A stretch of DNA of 40,078 nt from Schizochytrium sp. CCTCC M209059 (GCA_000818945.1 KN805374.1:244370-284447); one strand, 5' to 3'. Positions 10,401 to 20,440 are shown, counted from the stretch's first letter. Notes: a model not told the origin generated them from the letters alone. Program-made: numbers and translations.

Positions 10401-13400
10401 ATGAAGGGGGTCGCGGAAGATGGCGTCGAGGACGTGCACGTGCACGAGGTTGACGTGGAGGTGCCGCCGCCGCGGCCCGTATATATGCGAGGCAGCTCGA
10501 CGCGAGGTGGCTCGACGCGAGGTGCAGGCCCGAGCCAGCGAGGGCTGGTAAAGCAGACGAGCCTGGCCAGGCTCAACGAGAATCCTGAAGAGGCCGAGGA
10601 GGCTATTCGAAACGTGGAGGAGCAGGACAAGCAAAATGATGAGAGGGCCTTGGATCTGGTGAGGGAGCAGGGCTCTTCACCTGCCGGCGAGGTCGTCGTC
10701 AACCATGGGAAAAACAGAGAGCTCAACTATCTCACGCACGCCCATGTAAAGGCTATCGAGGAGGGCAGGTTCATTTACGACCCGGACATCGTACAGTCCG
10801 TCGTCGACATTGGGGGCCGCCTCGCGAATCTCGACCACTACGTGAGCGAGCGACCCTTTGCTCGAAAAGGATCTTTCCAAAGAGTCGCAGATGATAGTGA
10901 AGTGCGCTACATTGACGCTCGCATGACGGAGGCGCTGCTTAGTGACGTCGAGGATTTTCTTCAAGTGATCTCCAAAATGATCCACAAAATGGAATATCTG
11001 CAAGAGTACCACTTGGATACCCACCTGCAGATCATGCGGGAAGCTCAGGGTAAAGCGAGCAACCAAAAAGTCCCAACTGCTTTTACTTGGTCGTCGATCG
11101 CTTGGAGACAGCTCGTCTATCTGCTCGACTCGGGTCGATCGCTTCTTGGGAGGAAATTTTACCCAACCCAACACAAGAGGAACATTGACAACAAGAGCCA
11201 GCATCCGGCACCTCGGACTTATTCGTTGCCACACATGTTTGAAAAGAACAATCGTCTTCGGCAATACGGAGCCATCTTCGACGCAAGCCTGGAAGTGGCC
11301 AACTTGGGTACAGACATTGTCTTTGTCTTTTCGTCGCTTCTACCCCTCCTCGGCACTTCATCCGAGGCTCTCTTTTACGTGTCTATCGCCGCACTCGGGC
11401 TCACATTCTTCTTGCGCCTTTTGATTGGACTGTGGGACAGAAATCTGGTCGATTGGAAGGACAAGCGCCGTGTGCAAAAGTACTTTTTCGGTCTACTCGT
11501 CGCTCTCGTTGAGCCCAATTCTGGATTCAACGACCTTGTGAAGGAGTCGTACAAGGTGAAAGAGTCTTTGGGCGTCAACATCATTGGTGATGCCGTGGGA
11601 AGTTTTGTCAAGGATCCTATCGCGACGCAAGCCAAGGCTGATTACAAGGCCGCACGCATGTCGATTCTCACCGCCGCCGTTCTATTGGTACAGGATATTC
11701 CCCAGATTGTGGTCGAGATGCTCTACATTCTCAATTTCGAGGGAGGGCATTTTGAATACGTGTACTGGTTTGCGCTCGCGACCTCGATTCTGTCTGCGGC
11801 TCGCCAAATCATCGAGGCGCTGCAGCTCCTCGGCGATATTCCCGGCCTGCGCAACTTGGTGCTACTGCGCCACCTTGTTTTTAATCCGAACAATGACATG
11901 GACAAGCGGGTCGTCAAGGCGCTCGAAAAGAACAGGGAAATCGAGGGGACTATATCCGCAGGCGATGACGACAAGGTCGAGTTCTCCGACGGACATCGCC
12001 TCGTCTCCAAGGCCCTTACAGAGTTTTTCGATTACGAACGTACCACGAAGCAGAATTGGTGCTCACACGCTCTGACTTGGGCGGCTAACTGGTTGCTGAA
12101 AATCCTTTTGGCGCCCGTCACCTTGGGCGTATCGCTACTATGGGATCCATCGATCCAGAGCTCGAGGGAGTCCTTCAACCACTTTCGCGATACACTGAGC
12201 AAATCGATCGTCTTTGAAGGAAAGCCATTTGACCTGGTCAAGACGGAACAAGCCGGTGACGCAGAAGAGACCACCAACATCTCTTCTCGCCTCAAGGATT
12301 TCCTGTGTGGGTCCATTTTAGGCGGCAAGACGACGCGAAGCGTCTCTCCGACTCCAAACCTGAACGAGTGGCCGATCTTTGCGCCTTTATTTGCTCGCAT
12401 GAATACCCGTACGCTTTACAAGAGTATTCGCTCGCTCGAGCTCACGGACTGCATCAGCATCAATGACAGCATCATCTCGCTCGTTGCCGCCAAGTGCCCA
12501 AACTTGCAAAACCTCAACCTCAGCTTTTGCGTTGATGTCACAGACACGGGCCTTCGTGCCTTTGAAACACACAAGTGCCTGGCGCTGGGCTCTGTTGTTC
12601 TCGATGGCTGTGTCCAGGTTACGGACACAGGTGTTGGCTCAATCACTAGATGTGCGGCTCGCAACCTTTGGCGCCTCAGCCTGCGCGATCTCCCGCGGCT
12701 CACGGAAAACGTGCTTAAGCACATTGGAGATCATTGCACGAATATTCGTTCGCTCAATCTGGATGTCGACGTTGTTTTTCGAGAGCAAGGGCTTGGAGGC
12801 GGGAACTTTCTTTTGATCGAGAATAGCGACGCTCTCATCGGCCTCATGAAGAGGTGTGGCTCGACGCTGCGCACGCTCAGGCTTAGCAACGTTCTCGGAC
12901 AGAGCTTGAACAAAGATCATGAGTGGAATAAATTTGTAGAGCACGTGAGCCCATACATTCGCAGCCTCTCGCTCGCGGGATCGCCTGCAGTGACGGGAAA
13001 TCGCCTACAAAGGCTCACGGATCGCACACCCTTTTTGCGCGAATTGCGACTCTCATGTGCAAAGAACCTTGAAACGGCAGACTGTCTCCTGGAGAACACT
13101 CCTTCTCTCACGGTCTTGAGCCTTGGTGGCACGCGGGTCTCTCTTGATGAGGCAAATGACTTCTTTTTGTCGAAATGGATGCCGGACATTGAAGTTGTCC
13201 AAATCGACCACCCTTCGCAGCTCTTCAAGTTCTACACCGCGCAACTGGATGCACAGCTCCGCGCGCTGAGCAATTACAGTGCAAGGTCTTCTTCAAGGAA
13301 CGCGGATGGGCATTTGGCCATCTGCCTCCCTCTTTGGTGTTGTAGCGAATCCGAAGCGCGACAAGGAGCGGTGCAAGCTCTCGACGTTTACGACGCCGCG

Positions 13401-14450
13401 AATGACAAGGAGGGCATCTTTGAAGATCACGTGAAGGAAATTTCCGACTTGCACGACGAGCTCAAGAAGGGAACGCTCGCCAACATGCTTGTCTACAACG
13501 AACAACCAGCGACAGCGGCTCTAGCCCTTGTGGTTGGGCTTGTTGACTTCGTACGCCGGATCCGTGCGCGCAAGCAGCTTTCAACTTCGGAGTTCCTCGA
13601 TTGGAAGGCGGAACTAGAGGACCGTGAGCTCGCGAGAGGAAAAAGATTAATCGATGATATGACAGACATGCTCACGGAGGCGCGCGAGCGGCGATCGATC
13701 CACATCGCGCCGGTATCTCGTCCGATCAAGCCCCCGTTCGTTGCGCTAAACTCGTTTGGAATTATGTCCACGCGGCACTTGAATCTCAACATCGACTTTG
13801 CGGACAACACGTACGAATTTATCTGTTCGGACGTCTTCGAGCCGGTATTTACGCTTGCTGATCAAGGCGAGGCCAATCCGGCCAAGCTTAAGGGTAACAT
13901 TAGTCCCTTTAGTGCTGTCACCGTTAGCAAGGGGGACAACAAGATCACTCGGCTTCTTCAACGCTATTGGTGTATTCCGCCGAGCGCACGGTTCTACTGC
14001 TGGGCGTACCCTTTGAAGGGCCTGGACGCCCAAAAATTGGATTGGCTCCAAAATCAGCGCTACGAGGACACCACGCGGAGATTTCTGCAGTTCGGTGGCT
14101 ATTTGTACTTTGACGCCAACATGCACTTTGTAGCAGCCTCGGCGTTGACAGTGGGGACAACGCTCAGTTTCAACGGCCCATTTAAACTGCCCGAGGAGTC
14201 GATTGCGAGACTGGATGCAGAGGAGCGATGGCAGCGTGTCACCATTCCGACGCTGATGCCTTTAGACGGGTCGGATACCGAGTTTTGCTACATTTTCAGT
14301 GGCGAAACTGTGCTTCCCAAAACGCTCCGCCAACGTCACTGTCAGCATGGCTGCTTCGCGTATCGCTTCACATATGATGACGGGCGTTCGCTCGCTTACC
14401 TTTACAGCCTTACGACTGTCCTTGATGTCTTTCTTCCCGAGGAGCTTTGA
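10401..14450 (+). CDS. LRR/polytopic membrane protein (array gene 2)
   Basis: 1349 residues from the ATG at 10401. The open frame extends upstream to a GTG at 10293, but there is no earlier ATG and that stretch reads as Arg/Gly-rich leader. Parts: residues about 108-215, N-terminal helical module (YLTHAHVKAIEEG, LANLDHY, VEDFLQVISKM). About 290-480, membrane domain with roughly five hydrophobic segments, the conserved loop VKDPIATQAKADYKAA (about 403) and QDIPQ at 431-435. About 671-955, cysteine-containing LRRs (CPNLQNLNLSFCVDVTDTGL, VVLDGCVQVTDTGV). About 1113-1349, C-terminal family domain (FGIMSTRHLNLNIDF, QFGGYLYFDANMHFVAASAL). Its C-terminal residues are closest to the gene at 27580. 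The layout suggests a multi-pass membrane protein with soluble LRR and C-terminal parts; the activity is unknown. It ends 588 bases before the next copy starts. Confidence 0.92.
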   Translation: MKGVAEDGVEDVHVHEVDVEVPPPRPVYMRGSSTRGGSTRGAGPSQRGLVKQTSLARLNENPEEAEEAIRNVEEQDKQNDERALDLVREQGSSPAGEVVVNHGKNRELNYLTHAHVKAIEEGRFIYDPDIVQSVVDIGGRLANLDHYVSERPFARKGSFQRVADDSEVRYIDARMTEALLSDVEDFLQVISKMIHKMEYLQEYHLDTHLQIMREAQGKASNQKVPTAFTWSSIAWRQLVYLLDSGRSLLGRKFYPTQHKRNIDNKSQHPAPRTYSLPHMFEKNNRLRQYGAIFDASLEVANLGTDIVFVFSSLLPLLGTSSEALFYVSIAALGLTFFLRLLIGLWDRNLVDWKDKRRVQKYFFGLLVALVEPNSGFNDLVKESYKVKESLGVNIIGDAVGSFVKDPIATQAKADYKAARMSILTAAVLLVQDIPQIVVEMLYILNFEGGHFEYVYWFALATSILSAARQIIEALQLLGDIPGLRNLVLLRHLVFNPNNDMDKRVVKALEKNREIEGTISAGDDDKVEFSDGHRLVSKALTEFFDYERTTKQNWCSHALTWAANWLLKILLAPVTLGVSLLWDPSIQSSRESFNHFRDTLSKSIVFEGKPFDLVKTEQAGDAEETTNISSRLKDFLCGSILGGKTTRSVSPTPNLNEWPIFAPLFARMNTRTLYKSIRSLELTDCISINDSIISLVAAKCPNLQNLNLSFCVDVTDTGLRAFETHKCLALGSVVLDGCVQVTDTGVGSITRCAARNLWRLSLRDLPRLTENVLKHIGDHCTNIRSLNLDVDVVFREQGLGGGNFLLIENSDALIGLMKRCGSTLRTLRLSNVLGQSLNKDHEWNKFVEHVSPYIRSLSLAGSPAVTGNRLQRLTDRTPFLRELRLSCAKNLETADCLLENTPSLTVLSLGGTRVSLDEANDFFLSKWMPDIEVVQIDHPSQLFKFYTAQLDAQLRALSNYSARSSSRNADGHLAICLPLWCCSESEARQGAVQALDVYDAANDKEGIFEDHVKEISDLHDELKKGTLANMLVYNEQPATAALALVVGLVDFVRRIRARKQLSTSEFLDWKAELEDRELARGKRLIDDMTDMLTEARERRSIHIAPVSRPIKPPFVALNSFGIMSTRHLNLNIDFADNTYEFICSDVFEPVFTLADQGEANPAKLKGNISPFSAVTVSKGDNKITRLLQRYWCIPPSARFYCWAYPLKGLDAQKLDWLQNQRYEDTTRRFLQFGGYLYFDANMHFVAASALTVGTTLSFNGPFKLPEESIARLDAEERWQRVTIPTLMPLDGSDTEFCYIFSGETVLPKTLRQRHCQHGCFAYRFTYDDGRSLAYLYSLTTVLDVFLPEEL

Positions 14451-15037
14451 TGATGTTTCCTTTTCTACTTCCTTTTCCTCATTCCATTCCATTCCATTCC
14501 ATTCTATTTTTTTCCAACATCATCGGAAAGAGATTCCCTACTTTTCTTTCTTTTTTCTTCATTTTATGACAAGCTTTTTTCTCTTTTCCTTTGTTTGCTG
14601 ACTGATGAATATGTCTTTTTATGGCGTGGGCATCTATCGTCATCGTCACCAGCATCCTCACCGTGGTCTCTAAAATTCATTTGGTTCTTTGTCTTTGGCT
14701 GTCTGCTGCTGCTTGTCCTCGCAGTCAGTCGCACGTGCCCACAGCAAATGGATTGTTCGTAACATGTCTCATTCCAACTTTTTAAAACAACAAAAAACTC
14801 GCTTTCGGACAGTAGCAACAGCGCAGCGCCCGCTCCTCGTCACTCCTCTGCGACAGGGAAACGAGCCCGCGGGCGCCGCTGGCCGTCTCGCCTCGCTCAC
14901 GCCCGCGCACATGTTCGTATACCACCCCAGGGTTTAACTTGCCAAAAAAAAGTTTTTACTCATCGTCCACGCACTTCGCACGCGCGCGCGCGAGACGTAA
15001 TTACCCGCGCGTGCCGCGCGTGAAAAGGCACGCCACC
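14451..15037 (+). other. Intergenic: 3' end of array gene 2 and promoter/leader of array gene 3
   Basis: T-rich sequence with an ATTCC tract follows the stop. The second half is GC-richer and ends in a CG dinucleotide run (14981-14992) about 45 bases before the ATG. A CCCACAGC element occurs at about 14738, the same octamer seen in the gap before array gene 4. No gene is visible. Confidence 0.5.
14481..14504. repeat. (ATTCC)n tract
   Basis: Nearly five copies of ATTCC lie 31 bases after the stop of array gene 2, so they are probably in its 3' UTR. Confidence 0.9.
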
Positions 15038-18000
15038 ATGCAAGCCACACAACGTGAAGCAAACGAGGAAAGAGCCAAGTCCCTTGGCGCTGGGGACGGC
15101 GCGGCGCGGCGCAGGACGAGAGGAGAGGAGAGGAGAGCCGAGCACGAAGAGCTCCGCCCGTCGCTCTCTCAAACTTGCGCGTGCCTCTCTCGCTGCTCGG
15201 CTCTGAACCGGGCGGCGGAAGAGATCAGGGCCGAGAACTCATCGCGCAAAGACAGACAGTTCGCCAGCCTTGGGAAGGACGGCCGGCGGGCTGCGCAGAT
15301 GTGGCTTGCGGACGTGGCAAGCGCGATGGCAGCGATCTTCTCTTTGGGGGGCTCGGAACGGAGAATGGGCGGTGGCGAAGGCCACATGGACCCGCATGTT
15401 GACGTCGAGAACCTCGTCGCGGTTTGTGAGCACGACGGGGACAGCACGAGCTCGGAGGAACAACAACACGGTAACATTGAAGATGACGACAATGATCATG
15501 ACTCGCTACGCGGAGCTGAGTCTCGCCGTTGCTGTTTCCCAACGCGTCGAGAACAGGCGCCTGCGCGCGTGGCTTTGGACGAGCTTGTTGCGACCAATTA
15601 TCGCGAGCAAATCGAAAATGTGCAAAATGAAATCGCCAAAGCTGCAGACCACCTGGTCAGACGACAAGGACTACTTCCCTCTGGAACAGTCATGCTCAAG
15701 CCCAAAGGGAAGGGAACAGAGGATGGTGCCAGAACATTCTATGATGCCGGTCTCAAGGTCAACATGTCTCTGTCGGCCCGAGATGAGCGGAAACCGTTCT
15801 TCACGCACGAGCACGTCCGTGAAATTGAAAAGGGTGCCTTTCTTTACGACCCCATGCTCGTCCAGACCGTGGTCGACGTTGGAAAGCGCCTTGCCAACCT
15901 CGATTACTACATTAGCGATGGTGATGACCACAAGCTGCCAATGAACCACCCACAAAAGAACCAAATCCGCTACATCGATAGTCGAATGACGGAGGTTCTT
16001 CTCAACGACCTGGAAGACTTTCTGCAGGTAATCTCCAAGATGCTGAACAAGATGGAATTCCTTCGCGAGGTGTATACGAGCAAACACGTGGAAATCATGC
16101 AAGCCGCCAAAGATGCTCGAGCCGCACTCACAAAAGAAAAGGGAACTGTGCCTCTGCAAGGGCATCAAGTGCAGGACGACTCACTTGAAATTATGGGAAC
16201 AGGACGCCATTACGCTTCGTCTACAATGTCGATGAAGTCGCGAGATGAAGCTGAAGACGAGACGTCTCGCTTCCCGTTCCTTTGGTGGGTATGGTCCGTT
16301 GTCACGTCTTTCTTCTTGGCGGTTGGTGATGCGCTGTGGTGGAATTTCAACATGGTCTTTCTTCCTTCCTGGTTCAAAAAGCATCTTGACAAAAAGTACA
16401 ACCACATCGCGCCCCGGGTGTACGCCATTCCCCACACGTTTTTGAAACGTGAGCGACAGCGCGTCTACGGAGCCACCTTTGACGCCTTTCTTGAACTTAC
16501 CAATCTTGGTTCGGATTTTGCCTTTCTCATCATCCAGCTCAGACCGCTTCTTGGAACGGCAAACGCATTTCTCTACGTCGTGTCCCTCGCTGCTCTCATT
16601 CTCACGTTTGCCCTGCGCTTTCTGATCGGGCTTTGGGAGTGGAGGATGGTGGACTGGAAGGACAAAACTCGCAAGCGGAAATACCTTTTTGGTGTCTTAC
16701 TTGCGATCATCGAGCCAAACACGGGCTTCAATGATCTCGTGAAGGAATCGTTCAAGATCCAGGAGTCGCTAAGCTACAATGTCATTGGCGACACGGAAGA
16801 TAGTTTCGTAAAGGATCCCATTGCGACGCAAGCGAAAGCAGACTTTAAGGCTGCAAAGATGTCTATCTTGACGGCTTTTGTTCTTCTCATTCAGGACATT
16901 CCACAAATCGTGGTCGAAGTCATCTTCATTCTCACGTTCGAAGGAGGACACTTTGAGTTTATTTACTGGCTGGCTCTGATCAGTTCGCTGGTCTCGGCCG
17001 GTCGGCAGCTCATCGAGGCGGTCGAGCTCTTACATGACGTTCCTGGCCTCCGCAACATTGTTTACGCTCGTCACCTCGTGCTTGAAGCGAATCACGACAT
17101 TGATCTAAAAATCTCCCGAGCGCTTCGAAGTGAAGAAGATAATCGGGATCAGCGGCCATCGGGTACAGAAGCCTTTTCGAAGGCTGGGACCTACGACAGA
17201 GGCGTCGAGTTTCACAAGGGGACAAAGTTGGTGGCTAAAACACTATGCCGGTACTTCAACTTTGACTATGGCCCAAATATGAACGGGTACCTTCGACGTG
17301 GACTTTGGCTCTTCGAATTCGCAATCAAAGTGGCTCTTGCGGCTCCGACCTTGGGCCACTCGCTGCTTTGGGAAGTGCCGAACCTAGCCTCATATAGAGC
17401 GTATGCGCATTTTCACGATTGCCTGGGGACACAGATTGTGACCGAAGGAACTCCGCTTGATGATCTCGGGTTTGCTGTGACGAATCGCTTCGCTCACCGT
17501 GCTTATCAAACAGCGAACAAGGTAGTTCAAGGCGTCTCTGGCTCGGTGTCCTCCGTGCTCTGGTCTCTGAATACATTGTTGTTCGATCGGATGGACAGCC
17601 GAACCCTTTTTCGAAGTATTCGTTCGTTGGACCTCACAGATTGCATCAGCACGAACGACGAGGTACTGAAGGTTATACCAGTCATGTGTCCGAACTTACA
17701 GAACCTTAACCTCAGCTTCTGTGTGCACATCACGGACGAAGGACTCAAGCACTTCCAAGACAACAGGTGCATCACACTCGGGTCGGTCGTTCTAGATGGC
17801 TGTATCGGGATCACGGCCAAAGGAGTCGGCCACGTGATCAAGTCCTCCAAGAGCAGTCTCTGGCGTCTCAGTCTACGCGACCTTCCTTACCTCAAAGTTG
17901 AAGTCCTGGACGACATTGCAAAGTATTGCACAGCTTTGCGCTCACTTAATCTCGATGTGGATGCTCTTTTCAAGAAGAGGGAAGGAAAACACGCTTTTCT

Positions 18001-19696
18001 TTCCATTCAAGAGTCAAAGCCCCTCATTGAATTGGTCAAGCGATGTTCACTCCTCCAAACACTCAAGCTTGCCAACGTGCTCGCTTGGGACAAACGGCCT
18101 ATCAAAGACTGGAAGGAGTTTGCGAAAGAAGTCAACCCATACATTCGCGTTCTCTCATTGGAAGGGGCAAAGTCATTCACGGACGAGTGCCTCGTAGAGT
18201 TGAGCGCGAAAACCCGGTTCTTGCGTGAACTGCGTCTTTCGGGTGCAAAAAAGTTGATGTCTGCAGGATGTCTCGAAAAATACTGCCATTCTCTTCAAAT
18301 CATCAGTCTAGGAGAAACGTTCGTTGCGTTAGCTGACGCGGACGCATTCTTTGAATCTGCGGAGATGCCTGATCTTGAGGTGGCGCAGATTGACCACCCT
18401 CAAATACTTTTCAGATTCTATCTCGAGCAGCTGGACCTTCAACTCGAGCACTATGATGCACCCTCAACTCCCTCACAAGAGTTACCATCGTGCTGGCCCT
18501 GTATTACGAGCCACTCCAGCGAAGAGAGCGGCGACTCATTTTCCCACAAAGAAAAGTTTTCATCGCGCATCAATCAAATTCGCGAAATGCGCAAAGATCT
18601 CGAAAAATTCGCAGGTTCTGTGATCAAATACAATGAAAAACCCTCCATGGTTTTCCTGACCTTAGTTGTCAGCCTTGTAGATTTTGTCCGTCGCGCTCGT
18701 TTCCGAGAGGAGCTCGCTCCCCAAACCCGACGTCTCATCTATCCGGGAATGGAGGTTCGTGATTGCGAACAATGTGATGAGCTTCTTAAGATGGTAAAAA
18801 GCGTGATCGTCGACAATGAAGAGGACAATGAAAAGACGGGTGGCCTTCGAAAAGTTGTGGCCTACATTGGCTCGTCCAACGACAAGTTCAGAAGTCTGGA
18901 ACCAAAGTCTTTTCTTAAATCTCCAGAATGTAGCCCCGTCGTTGCGCTACCGACATTTGGCATCATGCCCACACGCCGTCTGAATCTCAAGATCGACTTT
19001 CACTGGAACAAGTACGAGTTCATTTGCCCGGACTACTTTGACTCGATCTACACTTTATGGGAACCAGAAAACTCAGTCGTGAGCCGCATGACGGGACCTA
19101 TCAGTAAGATTTGGCCAATTACTATGCGCGCATCTGATGCGAGCAACACACGCCTCCTTCAGAGATTCTGGTACTATTGCTATGCTTTTCCACTCGATAA
19201 TCTCGGTACTGGACTTCTGGACTGGTTCGAGCATCAGCGATACGATGACACGGTCCTTCGTTTCCTGCATTATGGCGGTTTTCTCTACTTCGACGAACAA
19301 CGGCATTTCGTGTCAGCCTCAGCTTTGACGGTCGGAATTGCGCTTAGTTTCGTTGGGCCGTACAAGCTTCCCAAAAATTCAGTGGATATGCTAGCGCGCG
19401 ACGAGCGCTGGTCCGAAGTGACGGTGAATCATCTCAAACCCAAAGATGCGACAAAAGTAGAATTCTGCTTCGTTTTCGGTGGTGAGGTGCTATTGCCGGA
19501 AGAGTATCGGAAAGTTTGCACGCACGGTGGCTTTGCGTACCGCATTCACAAAGACAACGAAATGCCTTATGGTGTTCTTTACCCCCTCGCTCCTGTTCAC
19601 GACGTTTTTCTGCGTGACAAGGACGCCCCTTTGAAAGAATTAGGCCAATCGTCTATAGATTTCGTCGAAGATCCAGATTCTCCTGGGTATGACTAA
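15038..19696 (+). CDS. LRR/polytopic membrane protein (array gene 3)
   Basis: 1552 residues, the longest of the five. I start at the ATG at 15038, which sits in GCCACCATG, a textbook Kozak context; the frame reaches only a TTG further upstream. The first 250 residues are an extra basic then acidic region with a Cys pair (RRCCFPTRRE) and the motif LVRRQGLLPSG shared with the next gene. Residues about 253-355 are the N-terminal module (FFTHEHVREIEKG, LEDFLQVISKM). About 479-680 are the membrane domain with QDIPQ at 619-623. About 855-1134 are LRRs (CPNLQNLNLSFCVHITDEGL). About 1300-1552 are the C-terminal domain (FGIMPTRRLNLKIDF, HYGGFLYFDEQRHFVSASAL). A short deletion compared with paralogs removes about six residues before CYAFPL. 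Closest to the gene at 22187 (shared KESFKIQESLSYN). Probably a multi-pass membrane protein of unknown function. Confidence 0.92.
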   Translation: MQATQREANEERAKSLGAGDGAARRRTRGEERRAEHEELRPSLSQTCACLSRCSALNRAAEEIRAENSSRKDRQFASLGKDGRRAAQMWLADVASAMAAIFSLGGSERRMGGGEGHMDPHVDVENLVAVCEHDGDSTSSEEQQHGNIEDDDNDHDSLRGAESRRCCFPTRREQAPARVALDELVATNYREQIENVQNEIAKAADHLVRRQGLLPSGTVMLKPKGKGTEDGARTFYDAGLKVNMSLSARDERKPFFTHEHVREIEKGAFLYDPMLVQTVVDVGKRLANLDYYISDGDDHKLPMNHPQKNQIRYIDSRMTEVLLNDLEDFLQVISKMLNKMEFLREVYTSKHVEIMQAAKDARAALTKEKGTVPLQGHQVQDDSLEIMGTGRHYASSTMSMKSRDEAEDETSRFPFLWWVWSVVTSFFLAVGDALWWNFNMVFLPSWFKKHLDKKYNHIAPRVYAIPHTFLKRERQRVYGATFDAFLELTNLGSDFAFLIIQLRPLLGTANAFLYVVSLAALILTFALRFLIGLWEWRMVDWKDKTRKRKYLFGVLLAIIEPNTGFNDLVKESFKIQESLSYNVIGDTEDSFVKDPIATQAKADFKAAKMSILTAFVLLIQDIPQIVVEVIFILTFEGGHFEFIYWLALISSLVSAGRQLIEAVELLHDVPGLRNIVYARHLVLEANHDIDLKISRALRSEEDNRDQRPSGTEAFSKAGTYDRGVEFHKGTKLVAKTLCRYFNFDYGPNMNGYLRRGLWLFEFAIKVALAAPTLGHSLLWEVPNLASYRAYAHFHDCLGTQIVTEGTPLDDLGFAVTNRFAHRAYQTANKVVQGVSGSVSSVLWSLNTLLFDRMDSRTLFRSIRSLDLTDCISTNDEVLKVIPVMCPNLQNLNLSFCVHITDEGLKHFQDNRCITLGSVVLDGCIGITAKGVGHVIKSSKSSLWRLSLRDLPYLKVEVLDDIAKYCTALRSLNLDVDALFKKREGKHAFLSIQESKPLIELVKRCSLLQTLKLANVLAWDKRPIKDWKEFAKEVNPYIRVLSLEGAKSFTDECLVELSAKTRFLRELRLSGAKKLMSAGCLEKYCHSLQIISLGETFVALADADAFFESAEMPDLEVAQIDHPQILFRFYLEQLDLQLEHYDAPSTPSQELPSCWPCITSHSSEESGDSFSHKEKFSSRINQIREMRKDLEKFAGSVIKYNEKPSMVFLTLVVSLVDFVRRARFREELAPQTRRLIYPGMEVRDCEQCDELLKMVKSVIVDNEEDNEKTGGLRKVVAYIGSSNDKFRSLEPKSFLKSPECSPVVALPTFGIMPTRRLNLKIDFHWNKYEFICPDYFDSIYTLWEPENSVVSRMTGPISKIWPITMRASDASNTRLLQRFWYYCYAFPLDNLGTGLLDWFEHQRYDDTVLRFLHYGGFLYFDEQRHFVSASALTVGIALSFVGPYKLPKNSVDMLARDERWSEVTVNHLKPKDATKVEFCFVFGGEVLLPEEYRKVCTHGGFAYRIHKDNEMPYGVLYPLAPVHDVFLRDKDAPLKELGQSSIDFVEDPDSPGYD

Positions 19697-19881
19697 GTTT
19701 TCGCACTGGTCCCATACTTTCATGGAAACGGCCACCACATCATCTGAACGCACAAATATAACAAATTCCATGCTATTAGTTTCCATCAATTTGTGCGGCG
19801 AGAGCGAAGATTGTTTCGATCAACTCTTTTCTTGGTCTTTGACGCGATCGACGGACACGTTGCAACTCACTTTTTATAGAA

Positions 19882-19906
19882 AGAGAGAGAGAGAGAGAGA
19901 GAGAGA
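19882..19906. repeat. (AG)n microsatellite
   Basis: Twelve and a half AG units lie 186 bases after the stop of array gene 3. Confidence 0.9.
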
Positions 19907-19929
19907 CTAGCGCGCCCATTCATGTCTTG

Positions 19930-20440
19930 TGATTGCTCGATGGCTCTCTCACGGAAAAGGTTTTTTGACTTCTCTCTCTCTCTCTAGTCTCTCATTCCCC
20001 CCGGTCCTCCTTTTTTATGCCTATAGAGCTCGCCTCACGACGTGCACAATGTATGAGGGCACGAGAGAGAAAGAGGAAAAGGGGCAGGAATCACCTGCAC
20101 TGAACAGCCAGCCTTCGCTAAGGTGTTGTTTCGCCGATTTTCCTCCTTCATTACCTCCCCTCTCTCCCACTTCTGCTTCCGCACACACGGCACAATCACT
20201 AGCTGATGGTCGCAAACTCAACCACACATTTTCAAAAGAAAAAAGACTTGGAATGGCATTGTTCAAAAACAACCGCGCCAATGAGTACGAAGACGAGTGC
20301 TTCGGCATCATTTCCAATTTCCCGTCCGTCCCGCATCAAATGCTATTGCATACACCGAGTGGCTCCCACAGCAAAGCACTTTTTCGCCTTTACAGGCCGC
20401 AGCCGATGCCCACAGCTAGACGCTGCTCTTTGTATTGTGG
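19930..20440. repeat. Diverged duplicated block, copy A
   Basis: Collinear short matches to 20565-21080 show an old tandem duplication: GCTCTCTC...GAAAA near the left end (about 19940 versus 20578), ACGGCACAAT-ACT...GGT-GCAA (about 20187 versus 20852), CGCGCCAATG (about 20274 versus 20909) and a later CCCACAGC (about 20366 versus 21053). The order is kept and the offset stays near 630-690 bases. Alignment was by eye. Confidence 0.5.

Noticed and set aside
14939..15037. N-terminal extension of array gene 3 from a TTG
   Set aside because: The ATG at 15038 has a near-ideal GCCACC context and the upstream codons show no family similarity.
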